Positions 23,812-32,854 of a DNA stretch of 64,000 nt are shown piece by piece. The notes beneath the pieces were generated by a model. The model was not told the DNA's origin. It saw only the letters and a program-made list of their open reading frames with translations, and made no database searches. Each line of letters starts with the position of its first letter. Position 1 is the stretch's first letter. Source of the stretch: CAVSUZ01 sp963795415 (GTDB lineage Bacteria; Pseudomonadota; Alphaproteobacteria; Acetobacterales; Acetobacteraceae); the NCBI GenBank assembly GCA_963795415.1, contig CAWCHQ010000001.1, forward strand, positions 1,860,001 to 1,924,000. The letters are read 5' to 3'. The translations under genes were made by a program, and so were the position numbers.

Positions 23812-26133
23812 GTGCTCGCCTGCCAGCAGCTTGTCCAACGTGATCGGCAGCTCGCGAACGCGCTTCCCGGTCGCGTTGTAGACCGCATTGGCGACCGCCG
23901 CGCCCGTGCCGGTGATGCCGATCTCACCGATGCCGCGCGCGCCCATCGGCGTGTGCGGATCGGGAATGTCGGTCCAGATCACGTCGATTTCCGGCACGTC
24001 CATGTGCACGGGCACGTGGTACTCGGCGAGGCTCGCGTTTACGATGCGGCCATTGCGCTCATCGAACTGCGTCTCCTCCATGATCGCGAGCCCCAGCCCC
24101 ATGATGATGCCGCCCCGAAACTGGCTGGCAGCCGTCTTGGCATTCATGATGCGGCCGCAGTCGAACGAGCCCAGGAATCGGCTGATCCTGAGTTCCCCCG
24201 TGATCGCGTTCACGCGCATTTCGCAGAACATCGCGCCATAGGAGTGGATCGACCAGTGCTGCATCTCGAGCGACTGGGGCGCACTCGCTTCGGCGGTTAC
24301 TTCCTCGCGCTGCGACCGCTCCAGGATTGAGGCGTAGCTTTCGCACCCCGCCGGGGCGTCCAGCTTGCACAACCCGCCGTCCCGGCTGCCCACCTCCTCC
24401 ACCTTCAACCCGGCCAGCGGCGAATCATTGCCGGCGAGCTTCAGCAGCTCAGTCACCAGACCCCGATGCGCGGCAATCACCGCCCCGCCGATCGAGGCGG
24501 TCTGCGACGAGCCACCGGCGAGGAAGGCGCCAGGGAACGATGAGTCGCCGTACGCAACTGTCACCTGCTCGATCGGCAGCCCGAGCCGCTCGGCGGCGAC
24601 CTGCGCGTGCACGGTCGCGGTGCCCATGCCCATCTCATGCGCGGGCACGTCTATCCTCGCGTGCCCGTCCTTCGACAAGGTGATCCGCGCCGCGCCGCCC
24701 GGCATCCGATAATACGGATAGGTCGCGGTCGCGCACCCCATGCCGATCAGCCACTCGCCCTCGCGCCGCATGCCTGGTTTCGCGTTCCGCTTTTCCCAGC
24801 CGAACCGCACCGCGCCGGCGCGATAAGCTTCAACGATGTGCCGCGAGGAGAACGGAAGGCCGGACGTCGGGTCCTTCTCCGGCTCGTTGCGAACCCTGAG
24901 TTCGATGGGATCGATCCCAATCTGCTCCGCCAGTTCATCGATCGCACATTCCAGCGCGAAAGTGCCGATCAATTCACCCGGCGCGCGCATCCAGGTGTTG
25001 GCGACCATGTTCATGTCCGCCACACGCTGCTCGAGCTTGAGGCTGCCGGCCGCATAGAGGTGCCGCGCAGGGAAAGTGAATTGCTCCGGACAGTCGTTGT
25101 GCGCCGTCATTGCCGCCGTCCCGGCATGAATCAGCCCGAGGAAACGGCCATCGGCATTCGCGCCAATCGCCACGCGCTGTTCGGTGCAGGTGCGCCCGCC
25201 GACCGAACGGTAAACGCCTTCACGCGAGAGCATGATTCTGACCGGGCGCCCCGCAAGCTTCGCTGCGGCGGCACCGAGAACCTGATGATACCACAGCGTC
25301 TTGCCGCCAAATCCGCCGCCCACATACGGCGACCGAACATGCACCTGCTCTTCCTTGATGCCGAACACTTGCGCGAGCGTCCATGCCGTCTGCGCCAGGC
25401 ATTGTGTAGCGTCGTGAACGATCAGCTCGTCGCCGTCCCATGCGATGGTCGCCGCGTGCAGCTCGATCGCGTTGTGATTATGCCGCGGGGTGCGGAAAAC
25501 GAGATCGACTTTGTGCGATGCGGCGGCAAGCGCGGCCTCGGCGTCGCCAATTGCGACCCTGGCGGGCTCGCCGATTACCGCATCGGGCAGCCGCGCCCGG
25601 CCTTTGGCCTGCTCGAACGCGGTCACCGCGGGCTCGGCCTCGTAGGCGGCGCGAATCAGTGATTTCGCATGATCCGCCCGCTCCTGTGTGTCGGCGAGCA
25701 CCACCGCGATCGGCTGACCGTTCCAGTGGATATGCTCATCCTGCATGATCGGCAGATCGCTGGGTCCGGCAGCTTTGGGCTGCGTGCCGAAAACCGGCGT
25801 GGGCTTCATCCTGGGCGCATTCCTGTGCGTCATCACCAGCACGACGCCGGGCGCCGCCTCTGCCGCACTGGTGTCGAGCGTCGTGATGCGACCCTTGGCA
25901 ACCGTGCTGTAGGCCAGCGCGGCATAGACCATGCCGTGTATCGGCACTTCCGCCGCGAAGCGGGCCGCGCCCTTCACCTTGAGCGAGCCGTCGAGGCGCG
26001 AGACAGGCGCACCGATCAGCCCGTGCTTGTGCTCAATCAGCGGATCGGGCGTGCCACCGGGCATCCAGCTGTCGGGCGCAAGCGCGACCGCTTTTTTCAT
26101 CACCGCCTGCGCGGCGTCCTGGATGATGCTCAT
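23809..26133 (-). CDS. molybdopterin-binding subunit of an aldehyde/xanthine dehydrogenase-type enzyme
   Basis: A 774-residue catalytic subunit of the xanthine oxidase family, similar in set-up and size to PaoC of periplasmic aldehyde oxidoreductase. Molybdenum-cofactor motifs seen are 'VRSPYVGGGFGGKTLWYHQ', 'TWMRAPGELIGTFALECAID', 'EMGMGTATVHAQVAAE' and 'MGARGIGEIGITGTGAAVA', whose glutamate is the expected catalytic base. It is the last of three overlapping genes (FeS, FAD, Mo order). It oxidises an aldehyde or heterocycle; the substrate cannot be told from sequence. Its stop codon is provided by the hairpin element at 23698-23811. Confidence 0.93.
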   Translation of the reverse strand: MSIIQDAAQAVMKKAVALAPDSWMPGGTPDPLIEHKHGLIGAPVSRLDGSLKVKGAARFAAEVPIHGMVYAALAYSTVAKGRITTLDTSAAEAAPGVVLVMTHRNAPRMKPTPVFGTQPKAAGPSDLPIMQDEHIHWNGQPIAVVLADTQERADHAKSLIRAAYEAEPAVTAFEQAKGRARLPDAVIGEPARVAIGDAEAALAAASHKVDLVFRTPRHNHNAIELHAATIAWDGDELIVHDATQCLAQTAWTLAQVFGIKEEQVHVRSPYVGGGFGGKTLWYHQVLGAAAAKLAGRPVRIMLSREGVYRSVGGRTCTEQRVAIGANADGRFLGLIHAGTAAMTAHNDCPEQFTFPARHLYAAGSLKLEQRVADMNMVANTWMRAPGELIGTFALECAIDELAEQIGIDPIELRVRNEPEKDPTSGLPFSSRHIVEAYRAGAVRFGWEKRNAKPGMRREGEWLIGMGCATATYPYYRMPGGAARITLSKDGHARIDVPAHEMGMGTATVHAQVAAERLGLPIEQVTVAYGDSSFPGAFLAGGSSQTASIGGAVIAAHRGLVTELLKLAGNDSPLAGLKVEEVGSRDGGLCKLDAPAGCESYASILERSQREEVTAEASAPQSLEMQHWSIHSYGAMFCEMRVNAITGELRISRFLGSFDCGRIMNAKTAASQFRGGIIMGLGLAIMEETQFDERNGRIVNASLAEYHVPVHMDVPEIDVIWTDIPDPHTPMGARGIGEIGITGTGAAVANAVYNATGKRVRELPITLDKLLAGEH

Positions 26134-27116
26134 GGCTTCACTCCCGCCAGTTCGCCCAGCACCGCGGTGATCGTCCGTTTCGCAAGCTCAATCTTGAAGC
26201 CGTTGTCGCGTAGCGGGCGCGCATCGGCGAGCTCAGCCTCGGCCGCGGCGCGGAAGCTGGCCTCGGTCGCCGGCATGCCCTTGAGCGCACCTTCGGCCTT
26301 CCGCGCGCGCCACGGCTTGTGCGCGACGCCGCCCAGCGCGACCCGCACATCCTTCACCGTGCTACCGTCGAGCTCGATTGCAGCGGCGACCGAGACCAGC
26401 GCGAAGGCATAGGACGAACGGTCGCGCACCTTGCGATACGTCGACCGCGCCCCGAACGGCAGCGCGGGAATCGCGACGGCGGTGATGAGCTCACCGGGCT
26501 CGAGCACCGTCTCGATTTCGGGATGATCACCGGGGAGCCGGTGCAGGTCCGCCAGCGGCAGTGTGCGTTCCCCGCCCACGCTCCGCAGGTGCACGGCGGC
26601 GTCGAGCGCAACCAGCGCCACGCACATGTCGGACGGGTGGGTCGCGACCCAGGCGGACGAGGCGCCCAGTATTGCGTGCATGCGGTTGAATCCGTCGATC
26701 GCATCACAGCCCTGGCCGGGGCTGCGCTTGTTGCAGCGCGATCCCTCGTCGTCATAGAAATAGGCACAGCGCGTGCGCTGCAGGATGTTGCCGCCCACCG
26801 TCGCCATATTGCGGATTTGCGCTGACGCCCCGGCAACAATTGCGCGGGCGAGCATCGGGTGGCGCGTCCTGACCGCGCGGTGCTGAGCAACGGAGGTGTT
26901 GGTCACCGCAGCACCGATCAGCAGCCCGCCGTCGTCTCGCTCCTCGATCGCGCGCGAAAGCCCGGTCACATCGACCAGCGCGGCCGGGCGCTCGATCGTC
27001 TCGCGCATCAGGTCAACCAAGTTGGTTCCAGCACCCAGATATTTGGCGCCGGCTGCGCCGCCCAGCCGGACCGCGTCGGCCGCATCGGCGGCGCGCGTGT
27101 AGGTGAACGGGGTCAT
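26130..27116 (-). CDS. FAD-binding subunit of the molybdenum oxidoreductase
   Basis: A 328-residue FAD-binding subunit (CoxM/PaoB type). FAD motifs are 'KYLGAGTNLVDLM' near residue 25-37 and 'RNMATVGGNILQRTRC' in the middle. Cysteines in 'RTRCAYFYDDEGSRCNKRSP' resemble the extra [4Fe-4S] loop of PaoB-type proteins. I use ATG 27116, which overlaps the FeS-subunit stop as ATGA; the frame is open further but the upstream residues are out of family. Its stop region overlaps the Mo-subunit start by 4 bases. Confidence 0.93.
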   Translation of the reverse strand: MTPFTYTRAADAADAVRLGGAAGAKYLGAGTNLVDLMRETIERPAALVDVTGLSRAIEERDDGGLLIGAAVTNTSVAQHRAVRTRHPMLARAIVAGASAQIRNMATVGGNILQRTRCAYFYDDEGSRCNKRSPGQGCDAIDGFNRMHAILGASSAWVATHPSDMCVALVALDAAVHLRSVGGERTLPLADLHRLPGDHPEIETVLEPGELITAVAIPALPFGARSTYRKVRDRSSYAFALVSVAAAIELDGSTVKDVRVALGGVAHKPWRARKAEGALKGMPATEASFRAAAEAELADARPLRDNGFKIELAKRTITAVLGELAGVKP

Positions 27117-27637
27117 TCTGCCGCCTCCGCATGGATCTCGGCCGCATAGGCCTCGACTATCGCGGCGACGATGCCGTTGTAGGCGCCGCAGCGGCAGATG
27201 TTGCCGCTCATCCTTTCGCGCAGCTCGTCGTGGCTCAGCGCGATAGTCCCGGCCGCGAGGTCGCCCGTGACATGGCTCGGCACTCCGCGCTTCACCTCTT
27301 CGGCCATGCCGATCGCCGAACAGATCTGGCCAGGGGTGCAATAGCCGCACTGGAAGCCGTCATGCTCGATGAACGCCCGCTGCAGTCTGTGCAGCGCGCC
27401 GTCGGTGGCGAGGCCCTCGATCGTGGTGACCGCGCGCCCCTCATACTGCACCGCAAGTGCCAGGCACGACAGGATGCGCTCGTTCCCATCCACAAGCACC
27501 GTGCACGCTCCGCACGCGCCCTGGTTGCACCCCTTCTTGGTGCCGGCAAGATGGAGGTGCTCGCGCAGCAGGTCGAGCAGGGAAACGCGCGGGTCATCCG
27601 GCAGCTTCGTCTCTGACCCGTTGATGGAGATGGGCAC
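27113..27637 (-). CDS. [2Fe-2S] subunit of the molybdenum oxidoreductase
   Basis: A 174-residue iron-sulfur subunit with both [2Fe-2S] clusters: the plant-ferredoxin-like 'GCNQGACGACTVLVDG' and the C-terminal 'GFQCGYCTPGQ' with 'SGNICRCGAYNG'. AAGGAG precedes the ATG at 27637. Unlike E. coli PaoA it has no Tat leader, so this enzyme is probably cytoplasmic. It is the first gene of the three-gene operon; the promoter must lie in the 700-bp gap upstream. Confidence 0.95.
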   Translation of the reverse strand: MPISINGSETKLPDDPRVSLLDLLREHLHLAGTKKGCNQGACGACTVLVDGNERILSCLALAVQYEGRAVTTIEGLATDGALHRLQRAFIEHDGFQCGYCTPGQICSAIGMAEEVKRGVPSHVTGDLAAGTIALSHDELRERMSGNICRCGAYNGIVAAIVEAYAAEIHAEAAE

Positions 27638-28339
27638 GACGAAGCTCCTTCCTGGCCTGGGTATCCCGAAGCCATCCGCTCGGGGGGAGAAAGCTTCTAA
27701 CTCGCCCGAGGGCGGCCTGGTTTCAGGGAGCGGGTCTGGGAGCCGCCTAATAAACCTCCAGCTTCCGGCTATCCGCGCTGGGTCGCCTCAACGGACCATT
27801 ACGTTACTATTACGACGCCATTGCTTGCCCGGAAGCATTCGGTTCGGGTGAAGCAGCTCGGAGTCTGCCATCCAACAATATTTTGCACGTTAGTTCCCAA
27901 CTCTCTCAAGCTGCGCGACTGGGTGAAGTCGAGCGCCGAATGGATTGAGGTGAAGAACTCTTTAAAACGAGCAGTCTAAGCAGCAGCGGTCTTGCCCTAC
28001 CATCGTCTTTTGCGCTAATCGTTGCAGCAGACAATATCAACGCCTAGAGAGTGAATACCGTGTCCCTCGCTATAGTTGTGAAGCGATATTTATTCCACCG
28101 CTTGGTTGAATTAGCTCGCGCAAGCTCGCGAATTTGGTGTAGAAAGGGTCAGCAATTAGCGCCCCTTCAGCCAAGCCGGCTTGGAGGACCCGTCGGGTGA
28201 AGGTCCAGGATGGTAGCTGTAGTCCATGCGCTGGCTCCTAGTCAGCCTCGCCCAAACTCATGAAAAATTTCCGAAATCCGAAGAATGCCGGGATATTATT
28301 GAAGGCAAACTTCCGAAATCTCCGCAGAATGGGCCCACC
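27638..28339. other. non-coding stretch at the left edge of a lower-GC island
   Basis: No supportable gene. Base composition changes from GC-rich to nearly balanced at about 27.8 kb. At 27743-27768 a 25-bp stretch resembles the 3' end of the FAD oxidase gene at 31718 (shared AATAAACCTCCAGCT). The stretch must also contain the promoters for the FeS-subunit operon (leftward) and perhaps the GT22-like gene (rightward), but I cannot place them. Confidence 0.5.
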
Positions 28340-29947
28340 ATGGCTGATGACTTGATCGCCGTTGACGCAAGATATCAACAAGCGTTCCAGAGGGCGAATT
28401 CCACCATAGAGCCGACTGCACTGGTGACGCTTTGTTTGGTTGGCCTTATTCTGAGGTGTGCGAGTTTCTTAATGTACCCAAACATTGCCCATCCTGACGA
28501 GGTATACGACTACCTCGAGCAAGGTTATCAGCTTGCTGCCGGCTACGGCACTCATGTTTGGGCCTATGAAGTAGGGATGAGATCGTATCTCCTGCCTGGA
28601 ATATTAGATCTCATAATCCGACTGGGATTACTGATCTCCACCTCCCCACAATTCTACCTCGGCGCTGTATCTCTATTTTTATCGTGCACCTCTCTGGTCA
28701 TTATTATAGCTGCTTATTTGTGGGGTAGTGAGGCAGCGGGACAGACCGGCGCCGTTGTGTGCGGTTTTTTCGCCGCAGTGTGGTATGAACTAGTTTACTT
28801 CGCCCCACATGCCCTATCAGAGACGTTTGCAACGAACTTTCTAGTGGTGGCATGTCTTCTGTGCTCGCTAAAGAGGGTGAATTCCAAATTGCTTTGGAAC
28901 ATTCTCGCTGGCATAAGTCTGGCAGTTGCGGTTTTCGTGAGAATTCAACTGGCACCTGCCGGATTGGCCCTGCTTTTATGGACATGGTGGGTAGGGGGCA
29001 TCCGCCGCCCGATGGCGCTGGGAGTGACATTCGCCGTGACCTTCATGATCTTCGGGCTTTCGGACTGGATCACTTACAAGTACCCGTTCCAGTCCGTCGC
29101 TCTTAACGTCCTGGTGAATACGCTAGGCGGAGTGGGGTCGGGTTACGGTACGATGCCTGTTTATTACTATTTGGATCTGGAGTTGCGCTACGACGGCGGG
29201 CTATTACTTCTTGTGCTTATCGGCTGCCTTGCGGCCGTTACTCGCTTTCCGTTATTATTTCTGGAGGCAGCCGTCATCCTTTGCAGCCATTCTTTGATTG
29301 TACACAAGGAGTATCGGTTCATTTACCCCGCGATGCCATTTGCAGTAACGCTTGTTGGGATAGCGGCCACTGACCTTACAATGGCCCTTACGAAGGGGAC
29401 ATCCAGGCAGGTGCAGATCGGCGCTGTTGCGGCTATGCTGTCACTTTGGGCAGGGGTATCGTGGGCGCAGGCCTTCGACGGCCCATTCCGGCAGCAGTGG
29501 TTTCGTGGTTCTGGCGAGATAGCGGCAGCCAACTGGATCTCCAAGATCGAGAATGTATGCGGCATCGGTGTTTATATCATCCATCGGTCCGCGTTAGCGG
29601 GCCTGTCCCGGTTCCATCATGATGCTCCCGTTATCTATAAGGCATCTTCCGCGACGTTTAGTGATGCCTCAAATGCATTCAACGTCGTGATTGCGCCTGA
29701 CAACAATCTTCCGCTGGATCAGCGTTTCAAGCTACGCCATTGCTGGTCAGATGGCTTCAACGACGGGACCGTTAATCGGCGCATGCCGCGGGTGTGCGTG
29801 CTGGAACGTCCCGGGTCATGCACGCCCGGGGCAGCGAGTGATCCCGATCCCGATGCTCCGTGGTTGCGGCTTCGACAGCCGTGGCGTAGCATTTTGGAAC
29901 GGATCAAAAGAGAGCAGGAATCTGACGCGCCGCTCAGCGATGGATAG
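28340..29947 (+). CDS. GT22/ALG-like membrane mannosyltransferase family protein
   Basis: A 535-residue membrane protein with about ten hydrophobic helices. 'NIAHPDEVYDYLEQGYQL' followed by 'GMRSYLLPGI', and later 'IVHKEYRFIYPAMP', match the GT22 (ALG/GPI mannosyltransferase) pattern HPDE...RS...P and HKE.RF. Such enzymes use polyprenyl-phosphate mannose and work at the outer face of the membrane. I take ATG 28340 as start because the membrane part begins soon after; the frame is open to 28226. Codon use is clearly less GC-rich than the neighbours, so it was probably acquired by transfer. No other glycan genes are adjacent. Confidence 0.78.
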   Translation: MADDLIAVDARYQQAFQRANSTIEPTALVTLCLVGLILRCASFLMYPNIAHPDEVYDYLEQGYQLAAGYGTHVWAYEVGMRSYLLPGILDLIIRLGLLISTSPQFYLGAVSLFLSCTSLVIIIAAYLWGSEAAGQTGAVVCGFFAAVWYELVYFAPHALSETFATNFLVVACLLCSLKRVNSKLLWNILAGISLAVAVFVRIQLAPAGLALLLWTWWVGGIRRPMALGVTFAVTFMIFGLSDWITYKYPFQSVALNVLVNTLGGVGSGYGTMPVYYYLDLELRYDGGLLLLVLIGCLAAVTRFPLLFLEAAVILCSHSLIVHKEYRFIYPAMPFAVTLVGIAATDLTMALTKGTSRQVQIGAVAAMLSLWAGVSWAQAFDGPFRQQWFRGSGEIAAANWISKIENVCGIGVYIIHRSALAGLSRFHHDAPVIYKASSATFSDASNAFNVVIAPDNNLPLDQRFKLRHCWSDGFNDGTVNRRMPRVCVLERPGSCTPGAASDPDPDAPWLRLRQPWRSILERIKREQESDAPLSDG

Positions 29948-30017
29948 CCGCGTGAACAACCTGTCGAACGCTGGCGGGGGAGACTGGGCTGGCTCAGAGC
30001 TTCGTCTCATGAGCTAG

Positions 30018-31689
30018 CTAGTGTCCGTCGCGACATTTCGCAAAGTCAAGGCCGGCGGTTTCGGTTATGTTCGGCAGCACACCACTGCATCCGCAGCCAA
30101 ATCCGCCACCGCCGGAGCCCGATCATGCGTCAGGAACGCATCATCCAAGCCAGTCTATTCGATATCTTCGCCACGCACGAGATCGGCCGCGAGTTGCAAG
30201 CAGATCTCGCAGTGGCTCGATCAGCATCGGCCATTGCTACGCCTGGTCAGCAACGATTTGCGCCGCGACGGGGTTCGCGAGACGGGCCGGCGTGGTCTGC
30301 CGGCGGAAGCCGTGCTGCGCTGCGCGCTGCTGAAGCAATACCGCCAGCTGAGCTACGAGGAACTGGCGTTTCACCTGGAAGATTCAGCGTCGTTTCGCGC
30401 CTTCGCACGGCTGCCAGTGGGCTGGACGCCGAAGAAGGCGGTGCTGCAGAAGACCATCAGCGCGATCACCGCGGCCAGCTGGGAGGCGATCAATCAGGCG
30501 GTGGTGCGTCAGCGCCCGGCAAACCAGGCTTGAGCCGGCGACGATGGTTCGCATCGACAGCACGGTCACCGAAGCGCTGATGCATGAGCCCAGCGACAGC
30601 TCGTTGCTCTGGGATGCGGTGCGGGTGATGGTGCGCTTGCTGGAACGGGCGTGCGCGTTGGCCGGGCGCCGCCGCGATCAGCCTGGCGCGATCACCGCCG
30701 GTTGGCCAAAGAAGCGTGCGCACGCCATCCAGCACAGCCGCGGCAAGGAGCGCAAAGGCCAAGCTGTATCGCGAGCTGATCGCGGCCACGCGTGCCACCA
30801 AGGCGGCGCTTGAGCGAGCGCCCTGCTGCGTGCTGGCGGCATGCGCTGGACCCGGCCGCCGCGGATTGGTGCCGCGAAGTCCGCCATTACCTGCCCTTGA
30901 TCGAGCGCGTCATTGACGCAGACCAAGCGTCGGGTGTTCGACGGCGAAGCGGTGCCGGCCAGCGAAAAAGTTGGTCAGCCTGTTCGAGCCGCACGCGGAC
31001 ATCATCGTCAAAGGCGGCCGCGAGGTGCAATACGGCCACAAGATCAATCTGGCGACCGGTCGCAGCGGCCTGATCCTCGACGTCGTCGTCGAGGACCGGC
31101 AATCCGGCCGATGCCGAGCGCTTTTTGCCCATGCTGGAGCGCCACATCGCGTCGTCACGGCCAGCCGCCACGCCAGATCGCCAGCGACGGCGGCTATGCC
31201 AGCGCGGCCAACATCACCCAGGCCAAGGCGCTTGGCGTGAGCGATGTCGCCTTCCACAAGAAGGGCCGCCTCGGCATCGAAGCCATGGTCAAAAGCCGCT
31301 GGGTGTATCGCAAGCTGCGCAACTTCCGCGCCGGCATCGAGGCCAACATCTCCTGTTTGAAGCGGGCGTTTGGCCTGGCACGCTGCACTTGGCGCGGGCT
31401 GGCGCACTTCACCTCATACGTTTGGTCCTCGGTTGTCGCCTACAACTTGGCTCTCTGTGCCCGATTAGCCGTGGCCACGACCTGACCGCCGCTCGCACCG
31501 GGCGCAGCACGACATATTGATCGCCGCCCGACCTTGGCCTACCAACCGACGTACACGCATAGGTTGCCATCGCAACGACCCAGTAACTTACGCGGGAAAT
31601 CTCCCGTCCGGGCCGTCCAGGGCCCGTCGCTCGAGGGCCTCTCCGAAGAGATCCGTCCAGGAAAAACCTCATTTATGGACGGACACTAG
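30018..31689 (+). mobile_element. ISNCY-type insertion sequence with perfect 12-bp ends and a broken transposase
   Basis: The element is bounded by CTAGTGTCCGTC (30018-30029) and GACGGACACTAG (31678-31689), a perfect 12-bp terminal inverted repeat. The length is 1672 bp. The interior encodes a transposase related to the ISNCY (ISDol1-like) group but in several frames. A clear target duplication is not visible; the flanks read GAGCTAG and TTAGGCA. It is inserted between the GT22-like gene and the FAD oxidase gene. Confidence 0.88.
30125..31485 (+). pseudogene. ISNCY-type transposase, multiple frameshifts
   Basis: Pieces of one transposase appear in order but in changing frames: 'MRQERIIQASLFDIFATHEI', 'LPAEAVLRCALLKQYRQLSY', 'FHLEDSASFRAFARLP', 'VRIDSTVTEALMHEPSDSSL' at ~30544, 'SLFEPHADIIVKGGREVQYG' at ~30980, and 'SDVAFHKKGRLGIEAMVKSR' to 'CTWRGLAHFTSYVWSSVVAY' at the end. 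At least five single-base indels are needed to join them. The DDE-type core is therefore not expressed as one protein. Confidence 0.88.
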
Positions 31690-31717
31690 TTAGGCAACTG
31701 CGGCTCAAGCAGAAGCC

Positions 31718-32854
31718 TCAATAAACCTCCAGCTCCGGCATCGGACGGTTGTCCCGCACCCGCTCATACCCGAGCGGAGTCAAATCCAGCGTTTGATACG
31801 CCCCGAACCGCACAAGTTCCGAAACTGCCCGCCCCGTCGCCGCCCCATGCTGCACGCCATGCCCGGAAAACCCGGCAGCAAAAATCAGCCCGCCGATCTC
31901 CGGATGCGGCCCGATCACCGCGTTCTGGTCGAGCAGGCACATGTCGTAATGCCCGGCCCAGGCGCGGGTCATGCGCAACCGCTCGAGCGCGGGGATACGG
32001 TGCGCCAGCTTCGGCCAGACGGATTCCTCCAGCAAATCGAGATCGGGGTCGAAATCCTCGCCGGGATCGGGATCATCCTCCGGCGGAGGCGATATCCCGC
32101 CGATGAAGCCATCCCCCTCGGGCCGGATCCACGCGCCGGACGTGTCGAAAATCAGCGGCATCCCGGCATTGTCCAGCGGCGCCTTCAACACAAAGACGGT
32201 CCGCTTTCGTGGCGCGATCGGCAGAGGCACCCCCGCCCTTGCCGCAATTTGGCCAGCATGCCGGCCGGCCGCGATCACGACATGCGAGGCCGCCAGTCGT
32301 TCCCCCGACGCAGTGCGCACCCCCACAGCACGCCCGCCTGCAATCTCGATCGCTACCGCCTCGTCCTTCACATACCGCGCGCCTCGCGCAATCGCGTCTT
32401 CCTTGACGCTCTGCAGCAGCGAATACGCGTCGAACCAGCCCTCATCCGCCAGCCCCAGCGTCGCACACGCCAGATCCTCCGCGTTCAGCCACGGAAACCG
32501 CTCGGCGATCGCGCGCCTGCCGTCGAACAACGCCACCTTCGCGCCTTCGGCCAGTTGCATCTCGCGATTGGCCTTCAGCTGCCCCGCTCCCGCCTCCGAC
32601 GCCAGCACCAGATACGCCCGCCGCACCAGGCTCACCCGCTCGCCCCGCTCGCCCAGGAATTGCGAGCCGAACCGCGACATGTGCAAATTCACCGCAAACG
32701 AAAATTGCTGGCGAAACGATGCTGCCGACAGAGTGGTCGAGGCAAACCGGTAGCTCGGGTCCCGCTCGACGACCACCACTGGATGGTATGGCGCCAGGAA
32801 ATAGGCGGTGCAGGAGCCCATGATCCCGCCGCCAATAACGACAACCGGCTCCAT
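31718..32854 (-). CDS. FAD-dependent amino acid oxidase/dehydrogenase (DadA/SoxB-like)
   Basis: A 378-residue flavoprotein of the D-amino acid/glycine/sarcosine oxidase family. It starts 'MEPVVVIGGGIMGSCTAYFL', the Rossmann FAD motif GxGxxG. Near the C-terminus is 'GLIFAAGFSGHGVQHGAATG', the second FAD-contact motif. It ends 'RPMPELEVY'. The start ATG 32854 overlaps the stop of the amidohydrolase upstream (ATGA), so the two are translated together. A pathway of N-carbamoyl or N-amide cleavage followed by oxidation of the freed amine fits. No signal peptide is present. Confidence 0.88.
   Translation of the reverse strand: MEPVVVIGGGIMGSCTAYFLAPYHPVVVVERDPSYRFASTTLSAASFRQQFSFAVNLHMSRFGSQFLGERGERVSLVRRAYLVLASEAGAGQLKANREMQLAEGAKVALFDGRRAIAERFPWLNAEDLACATLGLADEGWFDAYSLLQSVKEDAIARGARYVKDEAVAIEIAGGRAVGVRTASGERLAASHVVIAAGRHAGQIAARAGVPLPIAPRKRTVFVLKAPLDNAGMPLIFDTSGAWIRPEGDGFIGGISPPPEDDPDPGEDFDPDLDLLEESVWPKLAHRIPALERLRMTRAWAGHYDMCLLDQNAVIGPHPEIGGLIFAAGFSGHGVQHGAATGRAVSELVRFGAYQTLDLTPLGYERVRDNRPMPELEVY

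Noticed and set aside
28226..28339. Upstream start of the GT22-like protein at 28226
   Set aside because: The added residues are hydrophilic and unlike the family; no ribosome site at 28226.
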